Of a stretch of 64,000 bases of DNA, positions 49,481-56,821 are shown one piece after another. Source of the DNA: Amycolatopsis decaplanina DSM 44594 (GTDB taxonomy: Bacteria > Actinomycetota > Actinomycetes > Mycobacteriales > Pseudonocardiaceae); the NCBI RefSeq assembly GCF_000342005.1, contig NZ_AOHO01000026.1, positions 169,959 through 233,958 of the forward strand, read 5' to 3'. Positions within the stretch are counted from its first letter, which is position 1, and the number at the start of each line of letters is the position of its first letter. The notes under the pieces were generated by a model that saw nothing but the letters and a program-made list of their open reading frames with translations, searched no databases and was not told where the DNA came from. The position numbers and the translations under genes were made by a program.

Positions 49481-50809
49481 ATGGCTGGTGTTAAGTCGGA
49501 ACCGACACGGATCCTCGTCCTCGGTGGTGGGTACGTCGGGCTCTACACGGCGTACGGGCTCCAGAAGATGCTCCGGGCCAACGAAGCGTCCGTGACGGTC
49601 GTTGATCCGCAGCCGCACATGACCTATGCCCCCTTCCTGCCCGAGGCGGCGGCCGGTGCGATCGAACCGCGGCACGTGGTCGTGCCGCTGAGGCGCGTGC
49701 TCAAGCGCTGCCACGTGCTCACCGCGCGCGTGACGAAGATCGAGCACGAGCGCAAAGCCGTGACGGTCGAGGCCGCCGACGGGCACGTCGAGCAGCTGAA
49801 CTACGACGTCCTCGTGGTGGCGCTCGGCGCCGTCGCGCGCATCCTGCCGATCCCGGGCCTGGTCGAGGAAGGCATCGCCTTCAAGACCATCGGCGAGGCG
49901 ATCTACCTGCGCAACCACGTCATGACGAAGCTGGACGAGGCCGCCAGCACGCTCGATCCCGAGCAGCGTAAGCGCCTGCTGACGTTCACCGTCGTCGGCG
50001 GCGGCTTCGCCGGTATCGAGGCGCTCGCCGAACTCGAGGACATGACCCGGTTCGCGGTGGAGAACTACTACCCGAACCTCAAGGTCGAGGACATCCGCTG
50101 GGTGCTCGTCGAGGCGGCGGGGCGGATCCTCCCCGAGGTGCGCGAGACGCTCGGTGTGTACACCGTCGAGCAACTCGAAAAGCGCGGCATCGAAGTCTAT
50201 TTGTCGACAGCGGCGAAGTCGTTCGAGAACGGCCACGTCGTGCTCTCGGACGGCACCGAGTTCGACACCGACACGATCATCTGGACCGCCGGTGTGAAGG
50301 CGAACCCGGTGCTCGCCAGCTCGGACCTGCCGCTGGACAAGCGCGGCCGCGTCGAGGCCACCGCCGCGATGCAGGTCGTCGGGCACCCCGACGTCTGGAC
50401 CGCCGGTGACAACGCCGCCGTGCCGGACCTCTCGCGCACCGAGCAGGACCCGACCGCGACCTGCCCGCCGAACGCGCAGCACGCCGTTCGCCAGGCGCGT
50501 CTGCTGGCGAAGAACATCATCAAGGTGATCCGCGGCGGCAAGCCGAAGGACTACTACCACAAGAACCTGGGTGCGGTGGCCAGCCTCGGCCTGCACAAGG
50601 GTGTCGCCGACGCGCTGAACCTGAAGATCAAGGGCTTCCCGGCCTGGCTCTTCCACCGCGCGTACCACCTCAAGGCGATGCCGACGTGGAACCGCAAGAT
50701 CCGCATCCTGTTCGACTGGATGCTCGGTGGCCTGTTCCGGCGCGAGGTCATCTCGCTCGGCCAGATCAACAACCCGCGCGAGGAATTCGACAGGCTGTCG
50801 AAGTCCTGA
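49481..50809 (+). CDS. ndh: Type II NADH dehydrogenase (NDH-2)
   Basis: This 442-residue single-subunit NADH:quinone oxidoreductase does not pump protons. The FAD site ILVLGGGYVGLYTAYGL is at about residues 13-29; the NADH site TFTVVGGGFAGIEALAEL is at about 172-190. The WTAGVKANP and VWTAGDNAAVPD motifs follow, then a C-terminal amphipathic helix region for membrane binding (AWLFHRAYHLKAMPTWNRKIRILFDWMLGGLF). ATG 49481 gives MAGVKSEPTRILVLGGG; there is no ribosome site, but an AT-rich stretch (CTATAGAAAT) directly precedes it, so a leaderless mRNA is possible. Confidence 0.94.
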   Translation: MAGVKSEPTRILVLGGGYVGLYTAYGLQKMLRANEASVTVVDPQPHMTYAPFLPEAAAGAIEPRHVVVPLRRVLKRCHVLTARVTKIEHERKAVTVEAADGHVEQLNYDVLVVALGAVARILPIPGLVEEGIAFKTIGEAIYLRNHVMTKLDEAASTLDPEQRKRLLTFTVVGGGFAGIEALAELEDMTRFAVENYYPNLKVEDIRWVLVEAAGRILPEVRETLGVYTVEQLEKRGIEVYLSTAAKSFENGHVVLSDGTEFDTDTIIWTAGVKANPVLASSDLPLDKRGRVEATAAMQVVGHPDVWTAGDNAAVPDLSRTEQDPTATCPPNAQHAVRQARLLAKNIIKVIRGGKPKDYYHKNLGAVASLGLHKGVADALNLKIKGFPAWLFHRAYHLKAMPTWNRKIRILFDWMLGGLFRREVISLGQINNPREEFDRLSKS

Positions 50810-50819
50810 GTTCGTGGTT

Positions 50820-50870
50820 CCGTGAAGGCCTCCTTCCCTACGTTGAGCGTAGGGAAGGAGGCCTTCACGG
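50820..50870. terminator. Perfect 23-bp hairpin, 'TGAAGGCCTCC' family
   Basis: Arms 50820-50842 and 50848-50870 are perfectly complementary around TTGAG, ten bases after ndh. The outer 14 bases are those of the hairpin after mfd (15242-15294), although the inner parts differ. No U-tract. Confidence 0.75.
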
Positions 50871-51137
50871 CGTTTAAGGTGTGCCGTTGCGGGCATTCCG
50901 GAAGTCCGTACCCGCCGTTCCCCTGCTGTCCGCGACGTCCACCATCATTCTCGGCCCGCAGAACCTCACGGCTGGTCCGGTGTGGCGTTCGCCCTCGTGG
51001 CCGTGACGACCGTGGCCGGCGTGGCGTTCCCTTGGGCCCTGATGGAAGAGGTCCAGTTCCGGCCGGATCGGCCTCCGCCGGCTCGAATATCGGCGTACTG
51101 ACGCGGCGCGCTGAAGGTCATCGCCTAGGCTGTCGGT
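50871..51137 (+). other. Region without a clear gene; possible degraded membrane-protein remnant
   Basis: No intact gene is supported between the ndh hairpin and the tRNA. One frame from 50973 to the stop at 51099-51101 reads WSGVAFALVAVTTVAGVAF, then PWALMEEVQFRPDRP, like the C-terminal transmembrane helix and tail of a small membrane protein. It lacks an upstream ATG; a GTG at 50982 without a ribosome site would give only 39 residues. It may be a decayed gene end or chance. Confidence 0.25.
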
Positions 51138-51211
51138 GCCCCGGTAGCCCAACTGGCAGAGGCAGTCGACTTAAAATCGACCCAGTGCGGGTTCGATCCC
51201 CGTCCGGGGCA
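51138..51211 (+). tRNA. Class I tRNA with anticodon UAA (nominal tRNA-Leu)
   Basis: Seventy-four bases fold as a tRNA. Acceptor stem GCCCCGG/CCGGGGC is perfect. The anticodon stem GTCGA/TCGAC encloses CTTAAAA, giving anticodon TAA (reads UUA). The variable loop is only five bases (CCAGT). The T-arm GCGGG-TTCGATC-CCCGT is normal, with discriminator A, and CCA is encoded at 51212-51214. The D-stem has three good pairs (10-25, 11-24, 12-23) and a C-A mismatch. Genuine bacterial tRNA-Leu is class II with a long variable arm, so the leucine assignment rests on the anticodon alone. Confidence 0.8.
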
Positions 51212-51372
51212 CCATTCATTCAGGTCAGGGCTCCGCCTGGCCTTGCTGGTCCCCGCCGGCCCCGGTTCACCCCCGGAATTGGCCGGACCGTCGTCATCTC
51301 ACCTGCCTTCCAGGGCGATCGCGTTGGCCCGGAAGACCGTCGTTTTGCCCATGTAGAGGTTCTGGGTGATCG

Positions 51373-51677
51373 ATGGCCGAGCTGATCGTCGTCGCCGATC
51401 CCGCGGTGCTCGGCGCGCTCCGGATGATCTGGCGCACCGCCGATCCCGTGTTGAAGACCGCGATGCTCGAAGACGGCACCGAGCAGGACTTCTTCGCCTA
51501 CCTCAACGCTCTTGAGCCGGACGAGAGCCTCGACGCCGGAACCGAACGTGCCGACGTCGCCACATGGGCAGGATCCCGCGCACTTACCTCAGGCTTACCG
51601 AGGACTGGTCGGTGCCTCGCGCGCTGCAGGACCGCTTCAACAAGGAGGCGGCCGCCGTTCTCGCCGGCCTTGCGTAA
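51373..51677 (+). pseudogene. Frameshifted C-terminal remnant of an alpha/beta hydrolase
   Basis: From 51373 one frame reads ADPAVLGALRMIWRTADPVL and EPDESLDAGTERADVATW, as in the C-terminal half of EstC-like alpha/beta hydrolases. At TGGG (51565-51568) that frame goes out of register. Another frame continues GRIPRTYLRLTEDWSVP and ALQDRFNKEAAAVLAG to the stop at 51675-51677. Adding one G would restore TW-GRIPRTYLRLTED. The N-terminal half with the nucleophile is absent. This is a decayed gene, with both a deletion and a frameshift. Confidence 0.7.
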
Positions 51678-51722
51678 CCCCCGGGTACTCTGCCGCCGGG
51701 GGGAGGAGGAGATCCGAGAGCG

Positions 51723-52307
51723 ATGACGGACGCACAGTTCACCAAGGGGCATCTGATCACGTTGCTGATCAGTTCCGCGATCGGCGTGGGATTCGGTGCC
51801 GGGTGGTGGTTCTTCGGCGCTTCCTCCGTTTCCGGCGGATCGACGCCGCTGGTCGTAGTAGGTGTCGCCGCGGTGCTGGGATTGGCAGGCTGGCTCATAG
51901 TGACCGCCCGCCGCGGTGCCGGGCTGCCCGCAGGCGGTGGCCGGGAGGAAAGCCCGTTCGGCAAGCGGTACGGGATCGCCGTGTTGCTCATGCTGGTGGG
52001 GATCTTCGCTGGGGCACGGGTGCTGTCGGCGGTCATAGGAGTTCCCGAAGCCGTGCCCGCATGGGTGCTCTTCGTGGTCGGCTTGCACTTTCTGCCGTTC
52101 GCGAAGTTGTTCGGCTCGCGGCGTTTCCTTGTGTTGAGCGCGTTGCTGTGCGCCGTCGCCGTGCTGGCCGCCGTGCTCGCGATCGCGGGCTGGGCGGCGG
52201 CCTGGCAGCTCGTGCCGGGCTTCGGTGGCGCCGTGGTCCTCTGGGCGACCGTCGTCGCCGGGTTGCTCGCGACGGATCGTCAGGGAGCGACAAGCCCGGC
52301 TTCGTAG
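51723..52307 (+). CDS. Multi-pass membrane protein of unknown function
   Basis: The 194-residue protein has about six hydrophobic helices (including LITLLISSAIGVGFGAGWWFF, PLVVVGVAAVLGLAGWLIVTA, IAVLLMLVGIFAGARVLSAVI, VPAWVLFVVGLHFLPFAKLF and LLCAVAVLAAVLAIAGWAAAW). No motif identifies a function. Its last 28 bases overlap the end of the convergent response-regulator gene. A GGAGGAG ribosome site precedes ATG 51723. Confidence 0.7.
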   Translation: MTDAQFTKGHLITLLISSAIGVGFGAGWWFFGASSVSGGSTPLVVVGVAAVLGLAGWLIVTARRGAGLPAGGGREESPFGKRYGIAVLLMLVGIFAGARVLSAVIGVPEAVPAWVLFVVGLHFLPFAKLFGSRRFLVLSALLCAVAVLAAVLAIAGWAAAWQLVPGFGGAVVLWATVVAGLLATDRQGATSPAS

Positions 52308-52948
52308 GCGAAGATCGTCAGCTGGACCCGGTTGGTCGCGTCGAGTTTCGCGAAGATCCGGGTGATGTGAGTCTTCACCGTCGCTTCGCTCAGGTGCAGT
52401 TCCGCGCCGATTTCGGCGTTGGTCCCGCCCTGCGCGACAGCGGTGACGATCTCCCGCTCGCGTTCGGTGAGGGTACTCAGCCCGGCTCGCGCCCGATGAC
52501 GACGAGGGCTCGTCCTGGTCGCGACGAAGTGCCCGATGAGTTTCCGCGTCGTCCGCGGCGACAACATCGCCTCACCCGCCGCGACCACGCGCACCGCGTC
52601 GATGATCTCCTGCGGCGAACCCTCTTTCAGCAGGAACCCGCTGGCGCCGGCGCCGAGCGCGTCGAAGACGTACTCGTCGAGATCGTAAGTGGTCAGCACG
52701 AGGACCTTCGGCGGGTTGGGCAGCGCGGTGACGGCGGCGGTCGCGGTGAGGCCGTTCATCCGTCGCATCCTGATGTCCATCAGCACGACGTCGGGCGCGT
52801 GCATGGTCACCTTCGGCACGGCCTCGTCCCCGTCACCCGCTTCCGCGACGACCTGGATGTCGCCCGTGCTGGACAGGATCATCGACAAACCGGTTCGCAC
52901 GAGCGGGTCGTCGTCGACGAGCAGCACTCGCAGTGGGCGCTGGTTCAC
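52280..52948 (-). CDS. NarL/LuxR-family response regulator
   Basis: The 222-residue protein has a receiver domain (RVLLVDDDPLVRTGLSMIL, phosphoacceptor Asp58 in VVLMDIRM, conserved Thr and Lys in LVLTTYDLDEY and GFLLKEGS). A C-terminal LuxR helix-turn-helix follows (LTEREREIVTAVAQGGTNAEIGAELHLSEATVKTHITRIFAKL). It is the partner of the histidine kinase encoded immediately upstream, 9 bp away. Target genes are not evident. Confidence 0.93.
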   Translation of the reverse strand: MNQRPLRVLLVDDDPLVRTGLSMILSSTGDIQVVAEAGDGDEAVPKVTMHAPDVVLMDIRMRRMNGLTATAAVTALPNPPKVLVLTTYDLDEYVFDALGAGASGFLLKEGSPQEIIDAVRVVAAGEAMLSPRTTRKLIGHFVATRTSPRRHRARAGLSTLTEREREIVTAVAQGGTNAEIGAELHLSEATVKTHITRIFAKLDATNRVQLTIFAYEAGLVAP

Positions 52949-52957
52949 CCGGACAGG

Positions 52958-54157
52958 TTAGTGGTGTCCCCACGGTAGCCAAGCCCGGACGGCGAATGTG
53001 CGCTCTTCGGTGGGGCCGGTGCTGACGTTCCCGCCGATCAGCGTGACGCGTTCGCCGATCCCGGTCAGCCCGGCGCCCGCGCCCGGTGGCTTTCCCGCCG
53101 CGGCCGTCGTGGGCAGCGCATTGACGACCTCGACGGTGAGCCCGTTCCCGGGTCCTCCGCGAACCGAAACCTCGGCCGTCGCACCCGGGGCGTGTTTCAG
53201 GACGTTGGTCAACGATTCCTGGACGATCCGATACGCGGTCGTCCCGAGCAACGCCGGCGCGCCGCCCGCGTCGTCGAGCAGGATCGTCACGTTGACCCCC
53301 AATCCGGCCCGGCGCGCGTTGGCGACCAGTTCGGGGATGTCCGCCAGTGTCGGCTGGGGTGGTTCCGGAGGGGTTCCGTTCTCGCCGGCTTCGCCGAAAC
53401 CTTGGCCATCGCGAAGGACCCCGATGACCTGCCTCAGATCTTCGAGCGACTGGCGCGCTGTCGTGCGGACGGTCTTCGCCGCTTCCGTCGTCACTGGTCC
53501 TTTGCTGACCTCGAGCGCGCCGGCTTGCAGGGACAGCAAGGAAAGCCGGTGGCCGAGGACGTCGTGCATCTCGCGCGCGATCCGGGTGCGTTCCGCGCGG
53601 CGGGTCATTTCGGCGCGGAGTTCTTCTTCTTTGGCCTCACGGATCGCGATCGTGCCCTGCATCCCGCGGACGACCCCGACGGTGAGCGGCACGGCCGTCA
53701 TCACGACGGCCACCGTCAGTGTCCCCATCACCTGCACCGCGGAGAACTGCTTGCCGACGATCTGCCCCGCGACGGTCACGTCGGGGTGGCGGTTGGCGTC
53801 GCCGAACAAAGCCCACGCCGTGGCGATGTAGACCAGTACGGACCCGATCCATATGAAACGGTCGCGGCGGCGCGCGGCCAAGGCGGCGAGGGCGACCAAC
53901 GCCGCCAGCGCGTCGGACCGGAAGCAAAGCGGCGGAACCAAGGTGATACCGAGAACGAGTTCCGGCCATTTGTGCCGCCAGCAGAGCATGACAGCCGCCG
54001 CGATCCCGGTGAAGAATCCGAGCGCGGACCACCACGTCGGGTCGAACGATTGCGTCGCCGGAAGATAACCCTGGGCACTGAAGACGAAAATGCTGCTGAT
54101 CACGCACGCCGCGACCGCCACCACGGTGAGCACCACACCGAGCACACGCCTTGCCAT
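52958..54157 (-). CDS. Sensor histidine kinase (HisKA_3 type)
   Basis: This 399-residue kinase has four to five N-terminal transmembrane helices (about residues 5-165). A dimerisation helix with the phosphoacceptor His198 follows in RTRIAREMHDVLGHRLSLLSLQAG, then a HATPase domain (AYRIVQESLTNVLKHAPGATAEVSV, GAGLTGIGERVTLIGG). The sensor part is almost entirely membrane-embedded with very short loops, as in intramembrane-sensing kinases that detect envelope stress. It forms an operon with the response regulator. Confidence 0.92.
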   Translation of the reverse strand: MARRVLGVVLTVVAVAACVISSIFVFSAQGYLPATQSFDPTWWSALGFFTGIAAAVMLCWRHKWPELVLGITLVPPLCFRSDALAALVALAALAARRRDRFIWIGSVLVYIATAWALFGDANRHPDVTVAGQIVGKQFSAVQVMGTLTVAVVMTAVPLTVGVVRGMQGTIAIREAKEEELRAEMTRRAERTRIAREMHDVLGHRLSLLSLQAGALEVSKGPVTTEAAKTVRTTARQSLEDLRQVIGVLRDGQGFGEAGENGTPPEPPQPTLADIPELVANARRAGLGVNVTILLDDAGGAPALLGTTAYRIVQESLTNVLKHAPGATAEVSVRGGPGNGLTVEVVNALPTTAAAGKPPGAGAGLTGIGERVTLIGGNVSTGPTEERTFAVRAWLPWGHH

Positions 54158-54328
54158 GCGCTGAGCGTACGCAAACCTGCCAGGCCAACCGCATCAGCGG
54201 AACCGATCCTTCCGGAAGCGCGAATCAAGACTTTCGTCGTAACGGGTTCGCGCGCCGAGGACGACGCGGCCGCCTCGCGATCACTGGTTGTATGCCGCCT
54301 CGTTCATCCCTTTGGAAAGGAAAACCCC

Positions 54329-54931
54329 GTGACCCAGCAAACCCCCTACACGCCGGCCCCGCAAGCCCCAGCCAGCCCGATGCCACCCCGCAACGGCATC
54401 GGCGTCACGGGCTTCGTCCTCGGCCTGGTGGGGCTGGTCTTCTCCCCGATCCCGTTCGTCGGCGTCATCGCGTGGCCGCTGGTGATCCTCGGCCTGATCT
54501 TCTCGATCATCGGGCTGATCCGCGTCAAGAACGGGAAGGCCTCCAACAAGGGGCTCTCCATCACCGGTATCGCCTTGTCCGCACTCGGGCTCGTGGTCTG
54601 CGTGGTGTGGATCTTCGTGTTCAACGCGGCGGTCAACGAGGTCAACAACGAAATCAACCGCACCGCGAAGGTGTCCTACGAGGTCACTGGCGACGCCACG
54701 AACGTGGAGGTCATCTACGGCGAGGTGCTCAACCCCGTCACCGAAACGGTTCCGGCGCTGCCGTGGAACAAGGAAGTCGAGAACAAGGGCGTCTACAAGG
54801 GCGGGACGCTCACGGTGACCACGGGCGAGACCGGTGGATCCGTCACCTGCAAGATCACCGTCGACGGCGCGGTGGTTTCGACCAAGACCGCTTCCGGCGA
54901 ATTCGCCATGGCCGCCTGCACCGGAGTGTGA
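54329..54931 (+). CDS. DUF4190 membrane protein with MmpS-like C-terminal domain
   Basis: The 200-residue protein has a proline-rich cytoplasmic tail, then DUF4190-type helices (GIGVTGFVLGLVGLVFSPIPFVGVIAWPLVILGLIFSIIGLIRVKNGKASNKGLSITGIALSALGLV). A roughly 90-residue extracytoplasmic beta domain similar to MmpS proteins follows (KVSYEVTGDATNVEVIYGEV, GGTLTVTTGETGGSVTCKITVDGAVVSTKTASGEFAMAACTG). MmpS-type domains in mycobacteria partner MmpL exporters, but no MmpL is nearby. Translation starts at GTG 54329. Confidence 0.78.
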   Translation: MTQQTPYTPAPQAPASPMPPRNGIGVTGFVLGLVGLVFSPIPFVGVIAWPLVILGLIFSIIGLIRVKNGKASNKGLSITGIALSALGLVVCVVWIFVFNAAVNEVNNEINRTAKVSYEVTGDATNVEVIYGEVLNPVTETVPALPWNKEVENKGVYKGGTLTVTTGETGGSVTCKITVDGAVVSTKTASGEFAMAACTGV

Positions 54932-54939
54932 CGGTCGGA

Positions 54940-54988
54940 CCGTGAAAGGCCTCCTTCGCCATTCTCGGGGTGGCGGGGAGGCCTTCGC
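54940..54988. terminator. Degenerate hairpin of the 'TGAAGGCCTCC' family
   Basis: The segment resembles the hairpins after mfd and ndh: AGGCCTCC and CGCCA pair with TGGCG and GAGGCCT, with two bulged bases. It lies just after the DUF4190 gene and before the acyl-CoA-dehydrogenase-like gene. It looks like a decayed copy or a weak terminator. Confidence 0.5.
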
Positions 54989-55008
54989 GATTCCGGCATG
55001 ATGCGGTC

Positions 55009-56136
55009 ATGACCGAGCCCGTCCATCCGTTCGCCCCGCCCACCCACGAGCGTCACTGGATCGACATCGTCACCGAACTGGCGAAGGACTTCGCGGCGAG
55101 CGCCGCCGAGTTCGACGAATCGGCCGAGCTGCCCATCGCCCACCTTCGCGCCTTGCACGCGACCGGGCTCGATAGGGCGATGCTGCCTGCGGAGTTCGGC
55201 GGCGAGGATCTCAGCTATCGGACCTACGGCGAGATCGTCCGTATCCTCAGCGCCGCCTGTTCCTCCACCGCCTGTGTATGGGTGATGCACATCGGTGCCG
55301 CCGTCGGGCTGGCCCGATTGTCCGTTTCCGATGTGGGCCGCTTCTATGCCGAGGAACTCATCGGCGGCAAGCGGTTCGCCAACGCGCTGTCGGAACCGAG
55401 CAGCGGCAACATGTTCCTGATGCCGCAACAGACCGCCGAGCCCGTCGACGGCGGGTACCGGCTCACCGGCGCCAAGCGGTTCGTTTCCGGCTGCGAGGTC
55501 GCCGACCATTTCCTGGTCAACGCGCTCGTCGGCGATGTGCCCACCTTCTTCGGCGTGGCGCCGGACGACACGATGACCTTCGTGCCCATCTGGGACACGA
55601 TGGGGCTGCGCGCCAGCCGGAGCCAGCTAGTCTCCTTCGAAGGGACCGTCCTGCGGGAGGACCGCAGGTGCCCGCCCTCGACCGAGCGGCGCCCGAACCA
55701 CATCGGGGCAGGCCTCGCCTTCTTGTCACTGGGGATCGCCGACGCGGCGGAGGACGCTCTGGTCGCGCACGCGCGAAGCCGCGTCATCCCCGTGACCGGG
55801 CAGCCGCTCGCCGAAATGCAATGGCTGCAGTTCGAAGCCGCGGACGTCCACACCCGCCTCGAAGCCGCGCGTATGTATTCCCGTCACATGGCGTGGCTGG
55901 CGGATCAGAACTCGGCGGAGTTCCTGCCCGCGACCATGATGGCGAAGGTGCTCGCGAACGACATCGCCCGCGACGTCGCCCAGCTGGCGTTGAAAGCGGG
56001 CGGTGGTTCGGGGTTTCTGCGCACTTCGCCGATCCAGCGGCTGTTCCGTGACGCGCAGGCGGGCGGGCTGATGGCGTATTCGGCCGAAGTCTGCAAGGAC
56101 CGGATCGGGAAGACGGTGCTCCTGCCGCGGGACTGA
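55009..56136 (+). CDS. Acyl-CoA dehydrogenase-fold flavoprotein (possible flavin monooxygenase type)
   Basis: This 375-residue protein has the ACAD fold. The N-terminal helical part includes LPAEFGGEDLSYRTYGEIVRILSAACSSTACVWVMH. The middle includes GGKRFANALSEPSSG and YRLTGAKRFVSGCEVADHFLVNA, and the C-terminal helices include LALKAGGGSGFLRTSPIQRLFRDAQAGGLMAYS. The usual catalytic Glu of acyl-CoA dehydrogenases is not obvious. The sequence is closer to the HsaA/DszC-like group D monooxygenases, which use reduced flavin and oxygen. The substrate is unknown. Confidence 0.8.
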   Translation: MTEPVHPFAPPTHERHWIDIVTELAKDFAASAAEFDESAELPIAHLRALHATGLDRAMLPAEFGGEDLSYRTYGEIVRILSAACSSTACVWVMHIGAAVGLARLSVSDVGRFYAEELIGGKRFANALSEPSSGNMFLMPQQTAEPVDGGYRLTGAKRFVSGCEVADHFLVNALVGDVPTFFGVAPDDTMTFVPIWDTMGLRASRSQLVSFEGTVLREDRRCPPSTERRPNHIGAGLAFLSLGIADAAEDALVAHARSRVIPVTGQPLAEMQWLQFEAADVHTRLEAARMYSRHMAWLADQNSAEFLPATMMAKVLANDIARDVAQLALKAGGGSGFLRTSPIQRLFRDAQAGGLMAYSAEVCKDRIGKTVLLPRD

Positions 56137-56146
56137 CCTCGGATGG

Positions 56147-56189
56147 CCGGCCGGGTGACGTCAAGCCCGGCCGGTCCCGCCGAAGCGGG
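56147..56189. terminator. Two adjacent hairpins between convergent transcripts
   Basis: CCGGCCGGG (56147-56155) pairs with CCCGGCCGG (56166-56174) after the flavoprotein gene. CCCGC-CGAA-GCGGG (56176-56189) lies next to it. Read on the minus strand, the second is CCCGC-UUCG-GCGGG, a very stable UUCG tetraloop directly after the stop of the Cys-rich micropeptide. Confidence 0.65.
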
Positions 56190-56243
56190 TCAGCAGCAGC
56201 CAGTGCCGCAGCAGTCGCAGTCGCACCAGTCGTCGTTCAGCAT
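56190..56243 (-). CDS. Cysteine-rich micropeptide (17 aa) coupled to a MerR regulator
   Basis: A 17-codon reading frame encodes MLNDDWCDCDCCGTGCC, with six cysteines in a CxCxCC...CC pattern, three Asp and no basic residue. It has a strong ribosome site (GGGGGGAGG, nine bases before ATG). The ATG overlaps the MerR stop (ATGCTGA), and a UUCG tetraloop hairpin follows the stop directly. These three signals argue for real translation. The thiolate density suggests a metal-binding, metallothionein-like peptide, fitting its coupling to a MerR protein with metal-site cysteines. No RiPP maturase is near. The function is inference; I know of no described homologue. Confidence 0.62.
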   Translation of the reverse strand: MLNDDWCDCDCCGTGCC

Positions 56244-56692
56244 GGTCGTTCACCTCCCCCCTCGAGTTCGTGGTCGGGCGGGCACCAGGCGCCGGGAAGC
56301 GGATCCGCGCATTTCTCGCCGGACATCCCGGACAGCATGGAAGTGAGTTCGGCGCGCAGTTCGCCGAGGCGTGCCATCTCCGCTTCGATCTCGGCGAGAT
56401 GGCGTTCCAGCATGGTCTCGGCGGGTTCGCACGGGCACGCCCCGGTGTCGCGCACGCTCAGCAGGTCACCGATCTCCGTCAGCGTCAGCCCGAGCCGCTG
56501 GGTGCCGCGGATGAACCGCAGCCTGTCGATGACGCCCTCGTCGTAGCGCCGGTGTGCCCCGGTCGTCCGCGCAGGCGTGGGCAGAAGGCCGATGCGCTCG
56601 TAGTAGCGCACGGTGTCCGGCCGCACTCCGGCGCGGGAGGTCACCTGCGACATGGTCAACGCCGTCAGCGCCTTCGTCGCTTCGGTTCGCAT
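56237..56692 (-). CDS. MerR-family metal-responsive regulator
   Basis: The 151-residue protein has the MerR helix-turn-helix (TMSQVTSRAGVRPDTVRYYERIGLLPTPARTTGAHRRYDEGVIDRLRFI, about residues 13-61). A long dimerisation helix and a metal-binding loop follow. Cys86 and Cys88 (GACPCEP) lie at the start of the helix, and Cys128-x8-Cys137 (KCADPLPGAWC) matches the C-x8-C spacing of MerR. A last cysteine is residue 151. A soft divalent or monovalent metal is the likely ligand. It is translationally coupled to the Cys-rich micropeptide, with its own MerR-type promoter just upstream. Confidence 0.88.
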   Translation of the reverse strand: MRTEATKALTALTMSQVTSRAGVRPDTVRYYERIGLLPTPARTTGAHRRYDEGVIDRLRFIRGTQRLGLTLTEIGDLLSVRDTGACPCEPAETMLERHLAEIEAEMARLGELRAELTSMLSGMSGEKCADPLPGAWCPPDHELEGGGERPC

Positions 56693-56699
56693 GGTGCGA

Positions 56700-56731
56700 G
56701 GGTAGAACTTGGACCCGGCTCCGGAATCAAG
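56700..56731 (-). promoter_or_regulatory. MerR-type promoter/operator of the MerR-micropeptide operon
   Basis: On the minus strand a TTGATT -35 (56725-56730) and TCTACC -10 (56701-56706) are separated by 18 bp, or 19 bp with a one-base shift. Between them lies a dyad, CCGG-AG-CCGG, flanked by GACTTG and CAAGTTC half-sites. The MerR ATG at 56692 is so close that the mRNA may be leaderless. The layout matches autoregulated metal-sensing MerR promoters. Confidence 0.55.
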
Positions 56732-56821
56732 TCCGGAGTTCGACTGGGCTCACGAAGAGAAGACGACGGCCCGGCGCGTCCGCATCATTCGAAAGGGTGG
56801 AAACGGCGAGAGGACGGCACG

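Noticed and set aside
50973..51101. A small membrane-protein gene between ndh and the tRNA
   Set aside because: The frame looks protein-like but has no supported start codon or ribosome site, so it is described only as a possible remnant.
51211..51700. Integrated element bounded by a tRNA attachment site
   Set aside because: No integrase gene and no second copy of the tRNA 3' end was seen in the window.
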